Positions 8,394 through 17,028 of a DNA stretch of 48,119 nt are shown piece by piece. The stretch covers positions 1 through 48,119 of the forward strand of contig JAPPCV010000124.1 of assembly GCA_028824715.1 (NCBI GenBank), given 5' to 3'. The DNA comes from Boseongicola sp. GTDB lineage: Bacteria > Pseudomonadota > Alphaproteobacteria > Rhodobacterales > Rhodobacteraceae. Numbering within the stretch: position 1 is the first letter of the stretch; each line of letters opens with the position of its first letter. Made by a program: the position numbers and the translations under genes. The notes under the pieces were generated by a model, which made no database searches, was not told the origin of the DNA, and saw nothing but the letters and a program-made list of their open reading frames with translations.

Positions 8394-8437
8394 TTGCGAG
8401 AATCGGCTGGCTTCGCTGCAACGAAGAAGTCTCGCAA
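8394..8437. repeat. Nested inverted repeat downstream of tRNA-Phe
   Basis: A perfect 8-bp outer repeat TTGCGAGA (8394-8401) / TCTCGCAA (8430-8437) encloses an inner CTTCG-CTGCAA-CGAAG hairpin. It lies about 25 bases beyond the tRNA 3' end. It could be a processing or termination structure, or part of an attachment-site arm region. The rest of 8170-8460 holds no gene I can support. Confidence 0.4.
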
Positions 8438-8460
8438 GTTATCGCTTTACATGAGTTTAA

Positions 8461-8535
8461 TGGTGCCCGGGGGCGGAATCGAACCACCGACACGAGGATT
8501 TTCAGTCCACTGCTCTACCCCTGAGCTACCCGGGC
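8461..8535 (-). tRNA. tRNA-Phe (GAA)
   Basis: A 75-base cloverleaf with encoded CCA. The acceptor GCCCGGG pairs with CCCGGGC, the D arm is GCTC-AGGGGTA-GAGC, the anticodon loop CTGAAAA has GAA at 8501-8503, and the T arm is GGTGG-TTCGATT-CCGCC. One oddity is that the anticodon stem (GTGGA / TCCTC) has a U-U opposition at positions 28-42. The gene sits at the end of the core block (yacG side), with its 3' end facing the ABC operon and mobilisation-like genes. Confidence 0.95.
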
Positions 8536-8618
8536 ACGGATGCGGCGCTTGACGCTTGATCAGGTCGGTGCCTTCTAATGTCCGTGCGAGTGCCTGTCCA
8601 GTGCATCGCGCCAAAATT

Positions 8619-8804
8619 CTAGTGCCCCGTATCCCCGGCCTCCGAAGGCCGATCGGCACACTCGGTCTCCTCCGAGAATCCGTCGTCGCAGGGAACGGAA
8701 TAGGCGCCGTTGAGCCAGCGCCACAGGTCCAGGTCTGCGCAGCGCTTCGAGCAGAACGGGGCATAGCCTTTCCTTGCCGGCTTCTGGCAAATTGGGCAGC
8801 TCAA
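8619..8804 (-). CDS. yacG: DNA gyrase inhibitor YacG (zinc-binding)
   Basis: A 61-residue protein. The TTG start at 8804 overlaps the RNase G stop (TTGA), and the resulting [10 protein letters not shown]-terminus matches the family. An earlier ATG in the same frame would add a non-homologous extension lying inside rng. The zinc knuckle is CPIC near the start and FCSKRC about 12 residues later, followed by DLWRWLNGAYSVP, the conserved YacG signature that contacts GyrB. The acidic C-terminal tail is usual in this order. It is the last gene of the infA-maf-rng-yacG run. Confidence 0.92.
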   Translation of the reverse strand: MSCPICQKPARKGYAPFCSKRCADLDLWRWLNGAYSVPCDDGFSEETECADRPSEAGDTGH

Positions 8805-9829
8805 GCCAGGACCTCGTGCAAGGGAAGGCGCTCGCGCTTGCGCAGGAACTCCATGTGACCGAGAGGCGTCCATCCCGCAAATGCCGTGTCAACCGGACAT
8901 GCGCGAAACGCCGACTTGGCCGCGTCCTCGACGCGGCGGCGCTCTCGCTTTGCGAGAGGAGCAAGATCAACCGAGATCTGACCGCCCAGGCCGCGCAAGC
9001 GAAGCGCGCGCGGAAGAGCGCGAAGGGCCGCGAGATTCGTCTTGAGCCCCGCCGCGGTCGAGCTGCTCCCCGCGGCATTCACGTCCACCGCCACGAGGGC
9101 GCGAGTGGGTTCCACTGCAACCGATCCCTCGCCAAGCATGACATGCGGAGATCGCAGCGCGTCGATCATCTCGTCCACGCCGAACCGGTCAAAGCTGCCC
9201 GGACTGTCGTCAAGATCTCTTGATCGCGGCCAGTCCCGAAGAGCCAGCTCCGGCGCCGAGGGACCGTCGAGAAGCCTTGCCGGCCCGCCCGACCGTGGCT
9301 CGTTCAGGACCATGCCGGCAATGTCGGCCAGGCGGGCGATTTCTTCCCTGACGTCCACGTCCTCTGCCGCGTCAGCCGCAGTCCGAAGGACAATGCCCAG
9401 GCCCTCGGGAAGTTCGGCTTCATCCAGAATCTCCTGGAGCGCCGCCCTGCGCTCTTGATTCATGATCGCCCTGGAGATGTTTCGCCCGGGCGCGCCAGGA
9501 GTCAGCATCGCATGCCGGCCCTTGAAGAGAATCCTTTGCGTCGCAGGTGCGGCCTTTTCCCGCTCGGCATAGGTCGAAGCCTGCACGAACACGGCATCAC
9601 CCTGGGCGATTCCCTTCGCGCTGCGAAGAAACAGGGGCCCGTCCGGCGTCTCGAGGATCATGCCGCCCTGCCCCTTCATGGGTCGGCCGGCCTTCGCGCG
9701 GTAGATGGCGCCCGGGCGCACTCGATCGTCCGGCGGGTCAATCAGGAGGTCGTCAAGTTCCCCGTCGACGATCCTGGCCGCCGCCTGGCGTCCAAGGATC
9801 CGGTCCATGGCAATCACGCTGCCTTTCAT
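8801..9829 (-). CDS. rng: Ribonuclease E/G family protein, short form
   Basis: A 342-residue endoribonuclease of the RNase E/G family. The ATG at 9829 overlaps the maf stop (ATGA). It is shorter than the roughly 490-residue E. coli RNase G, as in related Rhodobacterales proteins, and the early S1-like region is reduced. Catalytic metal-binding aspartates are visible in VAVDVNAAG and, about 40 residues later, ISVDLAPL. The FLR motif of the active domain is present in [10 protein letters not shown]. It probably acts in rRNA maturation or mRNA decay. It is translationally coupled to both maf and yacG. Confidence 0.88.
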   Translation of the reverse strand: MKGSVIAMDRILGRQAAARIVDGELDDLLIDPPDDRVRPGAIYRAKAGRPMKGQGGMILETPDGPLFLRSAKGIAQGDAVFVQASTYAEREKAAPATQRILFKGRHAMLTPGAPGRNISRAIMNQERRAALQEILDEAELPEGLGIVLRTAADAAEDVDVREEIARLADIAGMVLNEPRSGGPARLLDGPSAPELALRDWPRSRDLDDSPGSFDRFGVDEMIDALRSPHVMLGEGSVAVEPTRALVAVDVNAAGSSSTAAGLKTNLAALRALPRALRLRGLGGQISVDLAPLAKRERRRVEDAAKSAFRACPVDTAFAGWTPLGHMEFLRKRERLPLHEVLA

Positions 9830-10416
9830 GACCGGTTCGGCACCGGAATTCCGGCTGCCTTCAGCAATCTTGCCGTTTCGTGAGCCGGCAACCCCATGAT
9901 CGCCGTGTAGGATCCCGCGATCCACGGGATGAACGCGCCAGCGGGACCTTGTATTGCGTAGGCGCCGGCTTTCCCTTTCCAGTCCCCGACATCAAGATAC
10001 CCCGCGACGTCGATCTCGTCCAAACGCTGCATTCTGACCGTGCACACCACGTCCCGCATCTTCAGGCCATCGTCGGACAAGACCGCAATTGCCGTGTGGA
10101 CCTTGTGGCGCCGGCCGGAAAGCAGGCGCAGAAAGGTCCCTGCCTCACAGCGATCCCTGGGCTTGCCAAGTATGCGGCGCCCGACTGCCACGACGGTATC
10201 GGCCGCAAGCACGACCTCGCCGTGCGAGCGGGCAACGGACTTCACCTTCTCTTCCGTCACGCGCAGGCAGTAGGCGCGCGGCAGTTCGCCCACCTTCGGT
10301 GTCTCGTCGATGTCTGCGGGACGCACGTCCTCCGGAGTCACGCCAAGCTGCGCGAGCACCTCGAGCCGCCTTGGCGAGGCCGACCCGAGAACGAGGCGCG
10401 GGTGCGAAGCGTTCAC
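9826..10416 (-). CDS. maf: Maf-family nucleoside triphosphate pyrophosphatase
   Basis: A 196-residue house-cleaning nucleotide pyrophosphatase. The N-terminal signature [14 protein letters not shown] (residues 9-22) is the phosphate-binding motif of the Maf family. [19 protein letters not shown] supplies the catalytic Asp, and the C-terminal [25 protein letters not shown] motif is intact. It hydrolyses non-canonical or modified NTPs to NMP. The start overlaps the infA stop (ATGA), so it is coupled to IF-1 synthesis. Confidence 0.95.
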   Translation of the reverse strand: MNASHPRLVLGSASPRRLEVLAQLGVTPEDVRPADIDETPKVGELPRAYCLRVTEEKVKSVARSHGEVVLAADTVVAVGRRILGKPRDRCEAGTFLRLLSGRRHKVHTAIAVLSDDGLKMRDVVCTVRMQRLDEIDVAGYLDVGDWKGKAGAYAIQGPAGAFIPWIAGSYTAIMGLPAHETARLLKAAGIPVPNRS

Positions 10417-10631
10417 TTGAATCGATAGTTGATCCGGCCTTTCGACAGATCGTAAGGCGTCATTTCCACCTGTACCCGGTCGCCGGCAAGAACCCGGATT
10501 CGGTTCTTGCGCATCTTGCCTGCCGTATGCGCGATGATCTCATGGCCATTCTCTAGCTCGACCCGGAATGTCGCGTTCGGCAGGAGTTCCTTCACAACAC
10601 CGGGAAATTCGAGCAATTCCTCTTTGGCCAT
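10413..10631 (-). CDS. infA: Translation initiation factor IF-1
   Basis: A 72-residue S1/OB-fold protein of standard length. It begins [16 protein letters not shown] and includes the [32 protein letters not shown] and [13 protein letters not shown] family motifs. AGGAGG lies 5 bases before the ATG at 10631. The frame is open further upstream, but that part is non-coding leader with the promoter at 10672-10700. It binds the A site of the 30S subunit during initiation. It heads the infA-maf-rng-yacG transcription unit. Confidence 0.98.
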   Translation of the reverse strand: MAKEELLEFPGVVKELLPNATFRVELENGHEIIAHTAGKMRKNRIRVLAGDRVQVEMTPYDLSKGRINYRFK

Positions 10632-10650
10632 GATTCCTCCTGTTTTGACT

Positions 10651-10700
10651 GCCTGATTGTCAGGCGCGGCGACTATGTGTGGCGACCGGGCGTGAATCAA
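10651..10700 (-). promoter_or_regulatory. Candidate infA promoter with leader hairpin
   Basis: On the minus strand TTGATT (10695-10700) and CATAGT (10672-10677) are separated by 17 bases, each matching four of six sigma-70 consensus positions. Just downstream GCCTGA-CAA-TCAGGC (10651-10665) forms a 6-bp hairpin before the infA ribosome site. This is a visual match only. Confidence 0.45.
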
Positions 10701-10773
10701 GCCCCAAATCGCAAGATTGCCAGAGTGACTGCTCCCGGTCCCGGAAGACGGGGCCAGGCAGCGCGGTCCATGG

Positions 10774-11247
10774 TCATGTGGTCGTGCCCGCCGGCGGAAC
10801 AGTGGGGGGACCGAACCGCTCAAGCATCCGCGCCCTGATCTGGTCGCGTGTCTCGCGATAGCTCTTGAGCTTCTCGTCTCTTGCCTCGCCAAGCCCGGTG
10901 GGATCCAGCACCGGCCAGTATTCGACTTCAAGATGAAAATACCTGGTCAGTTCCAGGGCCCGTCTCTGCGAGGCCGGGCTCAACGCGACGACAAGATCGA
11001 ACGCCGCGAGGTCGTCGCCCCAATCCTGCATTTCGTCGAAGCTTCGCGAGCGATGGCGGGCAAGCTCGATGCCGATTTCCTCGCACACGGCGATCGAGAA
11101 CCCGTCAATCTCCATGTCGTTGTAGACGCCGGCGGACTGCACGTAGATTTCCTGGCCGTAGAATTTCTTCATCATTCCCTCAGCCATGGGCGAACGGACC
11201 GCATTGTGATCGCAGCAAAAGAGGACCGACGTGGGGTGGTCCGCCAC
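10774..11247 (-). CDS. Low-molecular-weight protein tyrosine phosphatase / arsenate-reductase-like protein
   Basis: A 157-residue protein of the LMW-PTP fold. The P-loop CX5R-S is CDHNAVRS at residues 12-19, with a preceding Cys. The general-acid Asp is in WPVLDPTG near residue 114. Proteins of this subfamily in Rhodobacterales are conserved between UPF0262 and infA, and are annotated either as phosphatase or as arsenate reductase-like. Nothing arsenic-related lies nearby, so the phosphatase reading is preferred. The gene starts 4 bases after the UPF0262 gene ends. Confidence 0.85.
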   Translation of the reverse strand: MADHPTSVLFCCDHNAVRSPMAEGMMKKFYGQEIYVQSAGVYNDMEIDGFSIAVCEEIGIELARHRSRSFDEMQDWGDDLAAFDLVVALSPASQRRALELTRYFHLEVEYWPVLDPTGLGEARDEKLKSYRETRDQIRARMLERFGPPTVPPAGTTT

Positions 11248-11251
11248 CAGC

Positions 11252-11731
11252 TCAGCCTCCGAAGTGGAGAACGCAGATCAAGGTGAACAGGCGACGCGCG
11301 GTGTCGATGTCAAGTTCGACCTTGCCGTCAAGACGTTCCTCAAGAATGCGTGCGCCTTCGTTGTGGATGCCTCGCCTCGCCATGTCGATCGCCTCGATCT
11401 GGCCCGGAGGAAGCCGCTTGACCGCATCGAAGTAGCTCTCGCAGATCTGGTAGTAGTCTTTCACGACCTGGCGAAACGGCCCCAGAGAGAGGCGGAATTC
11501 GACGGCAGGCTTGTCCGATTCCGTGCGAACGTCGAAGACGAGAAGCCGGTCATAGATGGCCAGTTGAAGTCGATAGGGTCCCGTCGGCGCCTTTCGCGAA
11601 TCCGACGCCGTGATCGTGAACGAATTGTCCTCCAGCAAATCGAATATCGCGACCCGACGCTCCTGCTCGATCTCTGGCGTCGGCGGCGGAAGCGCACTGT
11701 CGTCAATCTCTATGTGTACGATCCGGGACAT
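11252..11731 (-). CDS. UPF0262 family protein
   Basis: A 159-residue conserved alphaproteobacterial protein of unknown function. The ATG at 11731 gives the family-typical start MSRIVHIEIDDS followed by LPPPTPEIEQERRVAIFDLL. The frame extends upstream, but without homology. Later landmarks are FRLSLGPFRQVVKDYYQICESY and the terminal ARRLFTLICVLHFGG. It normally follows hisD directly. Here a 580-base gap with an inverted-repeat element lies between them. Confidence 0.9.
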   Translation of the reverse strand: MSRIVHIEIDDSALPPPTPEIEQERRVAIFDLLEDNSFTITASDSRKAPTGPYRLQLAIYDRLLVFDVRTESDKPAVEFRLSLGPFRQVVKDYYQICESYFDAVKRLPPGQIEAIDMARRGIHNEGARILEERLDGKVELDIDTARRLFTLICVLHFGG

Positions 11732-11844
11732 GTTGGCCGAGATACGGGAAGCGCCGGCTTTTTCAATAGCAAACCAACCGCAACCCTTGATCGGCACTCC
11801 TGTGAACGGCGGTCACAACGAGTGTTCAGCGCCTGATCTGGCAG

Positions 11845-12114
11845 GCAAATTGGGGGAACATGCAGTCGACTGAAACGGTGGAACATGACGCTTTGCGCGC
11901 AAGCCGGAAGGGCGGGTTTCCCGCCGATCCGCGACACGGCGGTGCGCGGCCTGGCCGCGACGCCCTGATGTCAGGGCCATGCAGGACGAGGCGTCCGGGA
12001 TCGACGCATCTGCACGGCAAGGCGTCTGCGTTGGCAACCTCCACTGACCCGTGAAATCAGCCGCAGGCTGGAACGCACCGCGTTTCAGTCAACCGAATGA
12101 TTCCCCAAGTTTGC
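11845..12114. repeat. Inverted-repeat element of about 270 bp between hisD and UPF0262
   Basis: The left arm (11845-11877) reads GCAAATTGGGGGAACATG and ends GTCGACTGAAACG. The right arm (12081-12114), read on the opposite strand, begins GCAAACTTGGGGAATCATTC and ends GTTGACTGAAACG. About 27 of 34 positions match, and both arms point inward around roughly 200 bases of GC-rich sequence without a supported gene. This looks like a decayed small non-autonomous element (MITE-like) or a paired regulatory site. The remainder of 11732-12293 shows no gene. Confidence 0.5.
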
Positions 12115-12293
12115 GCACAGCGACGGGCCGCCGGACGCGACGGTCATGCCGAACGATTCGGATCTCCATGCGACACCACGGCACTTTGGCAGCTGCAGTG
12201 CCTCGCGGTGCGACAGCAAGTCCCGGACGATCAGCAACCGGCTGAAAGCGGTCGACCACCGAGGCTGCGGGCAAGCGGGGTTCGCATCCCCCC

Positions 12294-12309
12294 GCGCCAA
12301 TCTTGGCGC
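12294..12309 (-). terminator. Hairpin directly after hisD
   Basis: GCGCCAA-GA-TTGGCGC is a perfect 7-bp inverted repeat starting two bases past the hisD stop. No U run follows, only a G run on the transcribed strand. It may be a weak terminator or a 3'-end stabiliser. Confidence 0.4.
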
Positions 12310-12310
12310 A

Positions 12311-13612
12311 CTATCGGTTCAACCGGTCCAGCCTGGAACTGACGCTCAACCCATGCGCCTGGAGCCCTTCGCTTTCCGCGAGCGTCACCGCCGCGGGACC
12401 GATCTCCCGAAGCGCCTCGGGAGTCATCTGCGCCAGCGTCGTGCGTTTCATGAAGTCGAGGACCGACAGGCCGGACGAAAACCGTGCCGTGCGTGCGGTC
12501 GGCAGAACATGGTTCGGACCTCCGACATAGTCACCGATCGCCTCGGGGGTCCACGCGCCGAGAAAGATCGCACCGGCGTGCCTTAGGTTCGGGATCAATG
12601 GCTCTGGGTCGCTGACGCAGAGTTCCAGATGCTCCGGGGCAATGTCATCTGCCAGTGCGGCCGCCTCTCCCAGGTCCTGCACCAGAACGACTGCACCGTT
12701 TCGCTCCCAGCTCGCGGCCGCGATGTCGCGCCTGTCGAGCAGCTTCAGATGCTCCTCGATTGATTCGAGCACCAGTTCGGCCAGCATTGGATCGGTCGTA
12801 ATCAGAATGGCCTGCGCGCTTTCGTCATGCTCCGCCTGGCTCAGCAGGTCGAGCGCGATCCAGTTCGGATCACTTGACTTGTCCGCGATGACGAGAATCT
12901 CCGACGGACCTGCAATCATGTCGATTCCGACCTGCCCAAAGACCTGCCGCTTTGCTGCAGCCACATATGCGTTGCCAGGCCCGGTGATCTTGTCGACGGG
13001 CATGACGGTTTCCGTCCCGTAGGCGAGGGCTGCAACGGCCTGAGCGCCCCCGAGCCTGAGGATCGTGCCGATGCCGGAAATCCTGGCGGCCAGGAGCACC
13101 AGCGGGTCGAGCTCGCCGTGCGGCGCAGGAACGGTCATGACCAGTCGCTCGACTCCGGCAACCTGCGCCGGGATGGCATTCATCAAGACCGACGAAGGAT
13201 AGCTCGCCTGCCCGCCAGGCACGTAGAGTCCCGCCGATTTCACGGGCGTCCAGCGCCAGCCGAGCGTTGCGCCGACCTCGTCGGTCCAGAGCGCATCTTC
13301 CGGTCGCTGCCGCTCGTGATATGCACGGATGCGCGATGCAGCGAGCTGCAGCGCCTCAAGCTCGTGCGTACCTATCCCCGAAACCGCGGACTCGATTTCC
13401 TCCTCGGAAACGGTGAATTCGTCCGGTGTCAGCTCCAGACCATCGTACTTGGCGGTGAGTTCCACCAAAGCCCTGTCGCCACGCGCACGCACGTCGGCAA
13501 TGATTCCGGCCACTGCCTGATTCACGTTCAGCGCGTCCTCGCGCTTCAAGGACAGGAGCGCACGAAACCTGCTCTCGAACTCCGGATCCGTCGTGTTCAG
13601 AAATTGCGCCAT
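12311..13612 (-). CDS. hisD: Histidinol dehydrogenase
   Basis: A 433-residue zinc-dependent NAD enzyme that oxidises L-histidinol to L-histidine in the last two steps of histidine synthesis. Zinc ligands and catalytic residues are visible: Gln and His in LLSQAEHDESAQA, the Glu-His pair in DIAPEHLEL, Asp in AIGDYVGGPNH, and His in EGLQAHG. AGAGGT lies 5 bases before the ATG. It follows the DUF2948 gene by 60 bases, in the usual murA-DUF2948-hisD order. A second, catabolic paralogue is present at 33521-34831, and the SQAEHDES motif marks this copy as the biosynthetic one. Confidence 0.97.
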   Translation of the reverse strand: MAQFLNTTDPEFESRFRALLSLKREDALNVNQAVAGIIADVRARGDRALVELTAKYDGLELTPDEFTVSEEEIESAVSGIGTHELEALQLAASRIRAYHERQRPEDALWTDEVGATLGWRWTPVKSAGLYVPGGQASYPSSVLMNAIPAQVAGVERLVMTVPAPHGELDPLVLLAARISGIGTILRLGGAQAVAALAYGTETVMPVDKITGPGNAYVAAAKRQVFGQVGIDMIAGPSEILVIADKSSDPNWIALDLLSQAEHDESAQAILITTDPMLAELVLESIEEHLKLLDRRDIAAASWERNGAVVLVQDLGEAAALADDIAPEHLELCVSDPEPLIPNLRHAGAIFLGAWTPEAIGDYVGGPNHVLPTARTARFSSGLSVLDFMKRTTLAQMTPEALREIGPAAVTLAESEGLQAHGLSVSSRLDRLNR

Positions 13613-13672
13613 TGATGACCTCTTGCCGACTCATAGCTGCATGCAAAGGAGGGCTCCAGCCAGAGTCCGATG

Positions 13673-14158
13673 TCACTCCGGGTGCTCGGGCGTTCGTTGA
13701 GAGCGCGCTTCATAAGTGCACGTGACATCCTGCAACGTGATGTTGATTGTCTCGACCTCGACCTCAACGGCCGCGCCACCCGCAAAAGTCAGCTCTACGC
13801 GACCCGTTCCATTCCCATCAGGCTGGAAGCCGAGCATCAGCAAGGACAGAACGATGTCCTGCGACACCTCCGGTGCTGGCCCCTGCTGCCTGACCGCGAT
13901 CACGTCATCCACTGCGAGAACTGCCTGCACACGTTCCAGATGCGGGTCGCGCTGCTCGCCCTGCTGCACGGCCTCCCAACGGAATCGATTGATCAGGCAC
14001 GCGAATCGCCGCCTCTTTTGGTCCCAGGTCATCTCGCTGGCCGACAGAACCGCGTCCTGGGCAAGTGCAGACACGATCTGCAGATCCTCGACGTCGTCCG
14101 CTCGCAGCTTCAGCGGCCGTTCCGAACCTCCCTGAACACTCGCAGCGCTCGCCATCAA
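13673..14158 (-). CDS. DUF2948 family protein
   Basis: A 161-residue conserved alphaproteobacterial protein of unknown function. It is recognised by [20 protein letters not shown] near the start, [15 protein letters not shown] in the middle, and a C-terminal [20 protein letters not shown] segment. The ATG at 14158 overlaps the murA stop (ATGA). A second Met codon follows directly and could also be used. It belongs to the murA-DUF2948-hisD unit. No enzymatic motif is apparent. Confidence 0.88.
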   Translation of the reverse strand: MMASAASVQGGSERPLKLRADDVEDLQIVSALAQDAVLSASEMTWDQKRRRFACLINRFRWEAVQQGEQRDPHLERVQAVLAVDDVIAVRQQGPAPEVSQDIVLSLLMLGFQPDGNGTGRVELTFAGGAAVEVEVETINITLQDVTCTYEARSQRTPEHPE

Positions 14159-15420
14159 TTCTGGATCCTCTCGATCTTCGCACCCACCGAACCCAGCTTC
14201 TCTTCCACGTGCTCGTACCCCCGGTCCAGGTGGTAGACACGGTTGACCACAGTCTCGTCCTCGGCGCCAAGACCCGCCAGGATCAGCGACACCGACGCGC
14301 GAAGATCCGTTGCCATTACAGGGGCGCCCTTCAAGCGCTTGACCCCCGTAACCGTCGCCGTGCCGCCCCGCACGTCAATGTCCGCGCCCATACGCATCAG
14401 TTCCGGCGCATGCATGAAACGGTTTTCGAAGATTGTCTCTTCGAGCCTGCTCTCGCCATCCGCGATGCACAGCAGCGCCATCATCTGCGCCTGCAAGTCG
14501 GTCGGAAACCCTGGATACGGCTCGGTCCTGACGTTGATCGGGCGGATGCGATCGTTTCCGCGTGCAACCCTGATTCCTCGCCCCGTCTCTTCGACCGATA
14601 CGCCAGCCTCCGCCAGCCTTTCCGCAACGGTCCTGACAAGCTCAATCCGCCCACCGAGGCACTCGACCTCGCCACCACAGATTGCAGGAGCCATCATGTA
14701 GGTCCCGAGCTCAATCCGATCTGCAATAACCGTGTGGCTGGCCCCTCCCAGCCGGCTTGCGCCTTCAATGGTGATGGTCGATGTGCCTGCGCCCGCGATT
14801 CTCGCGCCCATCGCCACCAGGCATTCAGCCAGATCCACGATCTCTGGCTCGCATGCCGCGTTTTCGATGACCGTCGTGCCCTTGGCTAGCGTTGCAGCCA
14901 TCAGGACATTTTCGGTCGCACCGACGCTCGCAATCCTGAGCATCACCTTTGCGCCCTTCAATCCCGTTGGCGCTGTTGCGTGCAGGTATCCTTCCTTCAA
15001 CTCGATTCTTGCGCCCAGAGCCTCAAGCGCAGCGACGTGAACGTCCATCGGGCGCGCCCCGATGGCGCATCCGCCGGGCAGGGACACCGTCGCCCGACCC
15101 TCGCGCGCAAGAAGCGGGCCTAGCACAAGGTTCGAAGCACGCATCTTCCGCACAATGTCATACTCGGCCATTGTGGAGACCGGGCCATTGGAGGACATGG
15201 TGATGACCTTGCCGTCTTCGGAAGCCTGTACATGCACTCCCAGAGATCGCAGCAGCAGGCCCATCGCGTCGATGTCCGAAAGGCGCGGCGCATTCATCAG
15301 GACAAGAGGCTCTTCGGTCAGCAATGTCGCCGGCATCAATGCCAGGCACGAGTTCTTTGCGCCCGCGATTGGAATCTGGCCCTTGAGCCTGACTCCTCCA
15401 GTAACGACGATGGAATCCAT
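14155..15420 (-). CDS. murA: UDP-N-acetylglucosamine 1-carboxyvinyltransferase
   Basis: A 421-residue cytoplasmic enzyme that transfers enolpyruvate from PEP to UDP-GlcNAc, the first committed step of peptidoglycan synthesis. The N-terminal [24 protein letters not shown] contains the substrate-binding Lys-Asn pair. The active-site loop reads [15 protein letters not shown], with the catalytic Cys that is the fosfomycin target. The ATG shares one base with the stop of the 50-codon gene upstream (TAATG). Length is standard. Confidence 0.97.
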   Translation of the reverse strand: MDSIVVTGGVRLKGQIPIAGAKNSCLALMPATLLTEEPLVLMNAPRLSDIDAMGLLLRSLGVHVQASEDGKVITMSSNGPVSTMAEYDIVRKMRASNLVLGPLLAREGRATVSLPGGCAIGARPMDVHVAALEALGARIELKEGYLHATAPTGLKGAKVMLRIASVGATENVLMAATLAKGTTVIENAACEPEIVDLAECLVAMGARIAGAGTSTITIEGASRLGGASHTVIADRIELGTYMMAPAICGGEVECLGGRIELVRTVAERLAEAGVSVEETGRGIRVARGNDRIRPINVRTEPYPGFPTDLQAQMMALLCIADGESRLEETIFENRFMHAPELMRMGADIDVRGGTATVTGVKRLKGAPVMATDLRASVSLILAGLGAEDETVVNRVYHLDRGYEHVEEKLGSVGAKIERIQN

Positions 15421-15572
15421 TATTCTGCCTGCCCTTCGGACTTGACCTTGTCCTTCCGTGCCCGAGCCTGAGCCTTGCGCCTCTTCAGATTGGCCCTGAG
15501 CGCCGCCTTCAGGCGGTCGGCCCGGGCTTCAGTCCGCCTGCGCTCGCTTCCGGAAGGTGCTTTTCCGCCCAT
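15420..15572 (-). CDS. Small basic protein coupled to murA
   Basis: A 50-residue, Lys/Arg/Ala-rich protein beginning [20 protein letters not shown] and continuing with [20 protein letters not shown]. Its TAA stop overlaps the murA ATG by one base (TAATG), a typical translational-coupling arrangement. Codon use matches its neighbours. I recall short proteins with an ALRANLxRRKAQAR core upstream of murA in related genomes, so it is probably genuine. The function is unknown. It is highly basic and predicted to be mainly helical, so nucleic-acid or ribosome contact is possible. Confidence 0.75.
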   Translation of the reverse strand: MGGKAPSGSERRRTEARADRLKAALRANLKRRKAQARARKDKVKSEGQAE

Positions 15573-15664
15573 CCAGACTGCTTATCCCAGCCTCAAGTGA
15601 CCGTCCAGATCATGCTTGCGTGGCTCGACGATTGCCATTATCCCCCGCGCATTCGTCGACTGGC

Positions 15665-15739
<75 letters not shown>

Positions 15740-15882
15740 CCATCTCGTCGACACGCCGCCTCCACGCTGACACCACAGCCTCAACTGCCGGATTGCCGGT
15801 GAACGCGGAGCCGTGGCGCCAAAGGCGCTTGCCCCGCCATCCTGCACCGGGCAAGAGCGATCAACGAGAATGGAACACTCCC

Positions 15883-16602
15883 ATGATCCTTTACCCAGCA
15901 ATCGACCTGAAAGACGGCCAATGCGTCAGGCTGCTCAAGGGCGACATGAGCGAAGCCACGGTATTCAATGACGATCCGGGCGCGCAAGCGGCCACATTCG
16001 AGGCGGCCGGGGCCGAATGGCTGCATCTCGTCGACCTGAACGGCGCATTTTCGGGACATCCAGTCAACGCGTCCGCCGTCGAATCGATCCTTCGCTCGAT
16101 TTCCATCCCTGCCCAGCTTGGCGGCGGCATTCGCGACATGGCAACGATCGAGAACTGGCTTGAGAAAGGGCTCGCCAGGGTCGTGCTCGGCACTGTCGCC
16201 GCCGAGAACCCCGATCTTGTACGCGAGGCCGCGCGAGCGTTCCCTGGCATGATTGCGGTCGCCCTCGATGCACGTGACGGGAATGTCGCGACACGCGGCT
16301 GGGCCGAGGCAACCGAGATGACGGTGACGGATCTCGCCCAAGCCTACGAGGGTGCCGGAATTGCCGCCATCATCCACACCGACATTGACCGCGACGGCGC
16401 CATGGGCGGCCCCAATGTCAACGCGACCGCTGCGCTGGCGCGCCAGACACAAGTCCCGGTCATCGCAAGCGGGGGCGTCTCGTCCCTGGAAGACCTGATC
16501 CGACTCCACGATACGAAAGTCATTGCCGGCGCGATCTCGGGCCGTGCGCTCTATGACGGTGCGATCAACCTGCGGGACGCATTGGCCGCCCTTGCGACCT
16601 GA
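15883..16602 (+). CDS. hisA: ProFAR isomerase of histidine biosynthesis
   Basis: A 239-residue (beta/alpha)8 barrel. It catalyses the Amadori isomerisation of ProFAR to PRFAR, the fourth step of histidine synthesis. The catalytic Asp in [14 protein letters not shown] (residue 8) and the second catalytic Asp in [14 protein letters not shown] are present, as are the phosphate-binding loops QLGGGIRD and VIASGGVSS. The ATG at 15883 gives the standard MILYPAIDL start. It is isolated here: hisH and hisF, often linked, are not in the window. Confidence 0.96.
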   Translation: MILYPAIDLKDGQCVRLLKGDMSEATVFNDDPGAQAATFEAAGAEWLHLVDLNGAFSGHPVNASAVESILRSISIPAQLGGGIRDMATIENWLEKGLARVVLGTVAAENPDLVREAARAFPGMIAVALDARDGNVATRGWAEATEMTVTDLAQAYEGAGIAAIIHTDIDRDGAMGGPNVNATAALARQTQVPVIASGGVSSLEDLIRLHDTKVIAGAISGRALYDGAINLRDALAALAT

Positions 16603-16775
16603 GCGGGATTGGCACGAAGGAAACCTCCAGGCAACGCCCACTTTCGTTCGCCTCCCGTCCGGGATGGAGCGATGCAGGCCATGCCTTCACGCGGTGCACC
16701 GCTGGCCGGTCTGAATGCGGAGTGCCCCGGCGCAGCCTGTCCGGCAATGACCGGGACCGCGGTCATGGCAAATGT

Positions 16776-17015
16776 TCACCTTGTGCGGTCCTTGTCCCCG
16801 TCGGTGCCCGGATCCGCCTTGCCGATGCCCCGGAACACGGCACGAAAAGGCAGGACCCACAGGATGCCCAAGGCCAGATAGATCAGGAGTTCGACCCAGA
16901 CCGGCGGACGGTCAAGCGCACTCACAGCCTTTGCCGCAACAGCAATGTAGACCGGCAGCCCGAGTAGCAGGATCACCAGGGCCCACCGCCTCCGCGCCTT
17001 CCAAGACAAAGCCAT
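16776..17015 (-). CDS. DUF2842 family membrane protein
   Basis: A 79-residue protein with two predicted transmembrane helices (about residues 12-34 and 42-60) separated by DRPPVWVE, and a polar charged C-terminus. The ATG at 17015 gives the family-typical MALSWKARRRWALVILL and has GTGGAG just upstream. DUF2842 proteins are restricted to alphaproteobacteria and have no known function. It starts 13 bases after purA ends and is probably co-transcribed with it. Confidence 0.85.
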   Translation of the reverse strand: MALSWKARRRWALVILLLGLPVYIAVAAKAVSALDRPPVWVELLIYLALGILWVLPFRAVFRGIGKADPGTDGDKDRTR

Positions 17016-17028
17016 CTCCACCCCTTCG

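Noticed and set aside
10632-10931. N-terminal extension of infA
   Set aside because: The frame is open but IF-1 is complete from 10631 with a strong ribosome site; the upstream part holds a promoter-like sequence.
11813-12300. Several 60-80-codon frames in the hisD-UPF0262 gap
   Set aside because: They overlap the inverted-repeat arms and each other, lack ribosome sites and show shadow-like composition.
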